From: a bacterium
Lineage (GTDB): Bacteria; Atribacterota; JS1; SB-45; 34-128
Reading direction: 5' to 3'
Length of the DNA: 5,812 nt
Assembly (NCBI GenBank): GCA_018894595.1
Contig: JAHIPN010000413.1
Span: forward strand, 1 to 5,812
Shown here one piece after another: positions 4,763 to 5,812 of this stretch. Both the position numbers and the translations under genes were made by a program. The notes under the pieces were generated by a model. The model did not search any database and was not told the DNA's origin. It saw only the letters and a program-made list of their open reading frames with translations. Each line of letters starts with the position of its first letter. The first letter of the stretch is position 1.

Positions 4763-5812
4763 ATGTGTAGATACAAATTAAATTTATCGTTTATAATAAT
4801 AGCCATAATTTTAGGATTAATTAATTCTTCGTTTGTCCTATTTGCTGCCAATAATGAGGAAGAGATAAATAAGGAAATTATATTAAATAAAATATCTATA
4901 GCGGCTCAATGGCTTGCTAACCAACAACGTCCGGACGGAAGCTGGCCTATGGTAACTCAAGATAAACGCTCAAGTGTGGTAGCTACAGGTCTTTTTGGTT
5001 TAAGAACATTTAGTAATATCGATAAAAGGAAAGGAGATAGTCATCAGCCTTTTTCCATACCAGATATTGAAAAAGCCTTATCCTTTCTTTTGGTTCATCA
5101 ACACAATGAAGGATACTGGGAAGATACTTCTTCTTTTTCCTGGAATAAAGTAGAATCCACAACTGCTGCCTTATATGGTTTAATTAGCACAGGTAATGAA
5201 GGAAGGGCAGTAGAAAAGGGGATTAACTGGCTAATAAAAAATCAAAATACTAATGGGAGCTGGAATGATGATTGTTGGGATACTTCCTGGGCACTATATC
5301 TTCTTTTTTACTGCGATTACCAAGCCTCCGATCCTATTATTAAATCCGCCTGTAAGTGGCTGGTAAATGACCAGAGAGATGACGGTTCCTGGAAGACAAA
5401 TCTCCCAAATTTAAAGCAATTTGAACCCTTATGGACTACCCCACCGGTGATATTTGCTTTAGCCCAAACAGGCCAGCACCAGGAGACAATTATAAAAGGA
5501 TTGAAATATCTGAAAAACCAGCAAAATAAAAATGGTTCATTTGGACGTAAAGATGCCTCAAAGACAGGTTTGGCATTAATGGCTTTTTCTTCTCTATCTA
5601 AATATTCCCATCTAACAGAAGAGTATGGGCTATCAGCGGAAGGAGCTGTGCAATGGTTTTTATCAAACCAACGCCGTAGCGGCACCTGGCCGGGAGGTTT
5701 TCATCCTTTTGATATAATAGACACAGCTTTTTCTATCTGGGGATTAAATAAATTTTTAGTAATTATTTCCCAAATAGACAGGCGAGACGCCTGTCCTACT
5801 ATAAACCATAAA
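4763..5812 (+). CDS. Exported alpha/alpha-toroid protein with six QW (squalene-cyclase/prenyltransferase) repeats; 3' end outside window
   Basis: There are 350 codons open to the window edge. Residues 1-29 form a signal peptide (basic start, IIIAIILGLI core, likely cleavage after VLFA or VLFAA). Six QW-type repeats follow at about 46-61, 104-119, 152-167, 195-210, 245-260 and 294-309, for example WLANQQRPDGSW and WLIKNQNTNGSW. Each is followed by a second-helix motif such as DTSWALYLL or DTAFSIWGL. This spacing of about 43-58 residues builds the barrel of squalene-hopene cyclases and prenyltransferase beta subunits. No DXDD or DCTAE acid motif is visible, and an export signal is unusual for a cyclase, so substrate binding or an unknown activity is as likely. 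An in-frame TAA at 4757 limits the start to ATG 4763. The last 12 or so residues are encoded by a palindromic repeat and its flank. Confidence 0.8.
   Translation, partial: MCRYKLNLSFIIIAIILGLINSSFVLFAANNEEEINKEIILNKISIAAQWLANQQRPDGSWPMVTQDKRSSVVATGLFGLRTFSNIDKRKGDSHQPFSIPDIEKALSFLLVHQHNEGYWEDTSSFSWNKVESTTAALYGLISTGNEGRAVEKGINWLIKNQNTNGSWNDDCWDTSWALYLLFYCDYQASDPIIKSACKWLVNDQRDDGSWKTNLPNLKQFEPLWTTPPVIFALAQTGQHQETIIKGLKYLKNQQNKNGSFGRKDASKTGLALMAFSSLSKYSHLTEEYGLSAEGAVQWFLSNQRRSGTWPGGFHPFDIIDTAFSIWGLNKFLVIISQIDRRDACPTINHK
5777..5795 (+). repeat. GC-rich palindrome inside the toroid-protein frame
   Basis: GACAGGCG (5777-5784) and CGCCTGTC (5788-5795) form a perfect 8-bp stem around the loop AGA, followed by CTACT. 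The GC content contrasts sharply with the surrounding AT-rich DNA. In the toroid-protein frame it reads DRRDACPT. From memory, similar palindromes recur as dispersed repeats in several bacterial lineages, but I could not search for that here. Confidence 0.65.

Noticed and set aside
5317..5685. Minus-strand 122-codon open frame
   Set aside because: It is antisense to the QW-repeat gene, whose repeats and signal peptide make it the real coding strand.
4763..5812. Annotation as squalene-hopene cyclase
   Set aside because: The repeats match the fold, but the DXDD acid motif is not seen, a signal peptide is present, and the chain so far is shorter than the roughly 630 aa of that enzyme.

Overview
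This 5.8 kb window is AT-rich bacterial DNA that encodes cell-envelope functions. An LptF/LptG-type lipopolysaccharide-export permease and an O-antigen ligase/polymerase-type glycan protein imply a Gram-negative (diderm) cell. Codon use is A/T-biased, and the gaps hold short degenerate repeats. I infer an uncultured, low-GC diderm lineage, perhaps a candidate phylum, but the sequence does not fix the taxon.

Left part (1-1115) is a damaged accessory region. It opens with the N-terminal 157 codons of an IS630-family transposase on the minus strand, visibly more GC-rich than its surroundings. The outer end of that element abuts a 5'-truncated gene tail (532-720), which is followed by a strong hairpin terminator (734-778). 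Next come the first copy of a 29-bp dispersed repeat (816-844), a promoter candidate, and the remains of a small, probably secreted protein gene (887-1080).

Middle part (1116-4401) holds two intact, convergent envelope genes separated by about 50 bp of short-period repeat. The plus-strand gene is a multi-pass Wzy_C/WaaL-type protein with a C-terminal TPR domain. The minus-strand gene is a full-length LptF/LptG permease. For both, a good Shine-Dalgarno sequence favours a start internal to the longest open frame.

Right part (4402-5812) begins with a 360-bp divergent intergenic region built largely from two tandem copies of a composite unit: the 29-bp repeat, a purine tract, a pyrimidine tract, then GATACTC-type motifs. 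It also carries a promoter candidate for each flanking gene. The last gene encodes an exported alpha/alpha-toroid protein with six QW (prenyltransferase/squalene-cyclase) repeats but no recognisable cyclase acid motif. Its open frame runs into a GC-rich palindrome and is still open at the window end.

The permease would deliver lipopolysaccharide to the outer membrane and the Wzy_C protein could polymerise or ligate its glycan, so those two plausibly share a pathway. The toroid protein's role is unknown. I found no convincing new multi-gene system. The most unusual structure is the composite intergenic repeat family.
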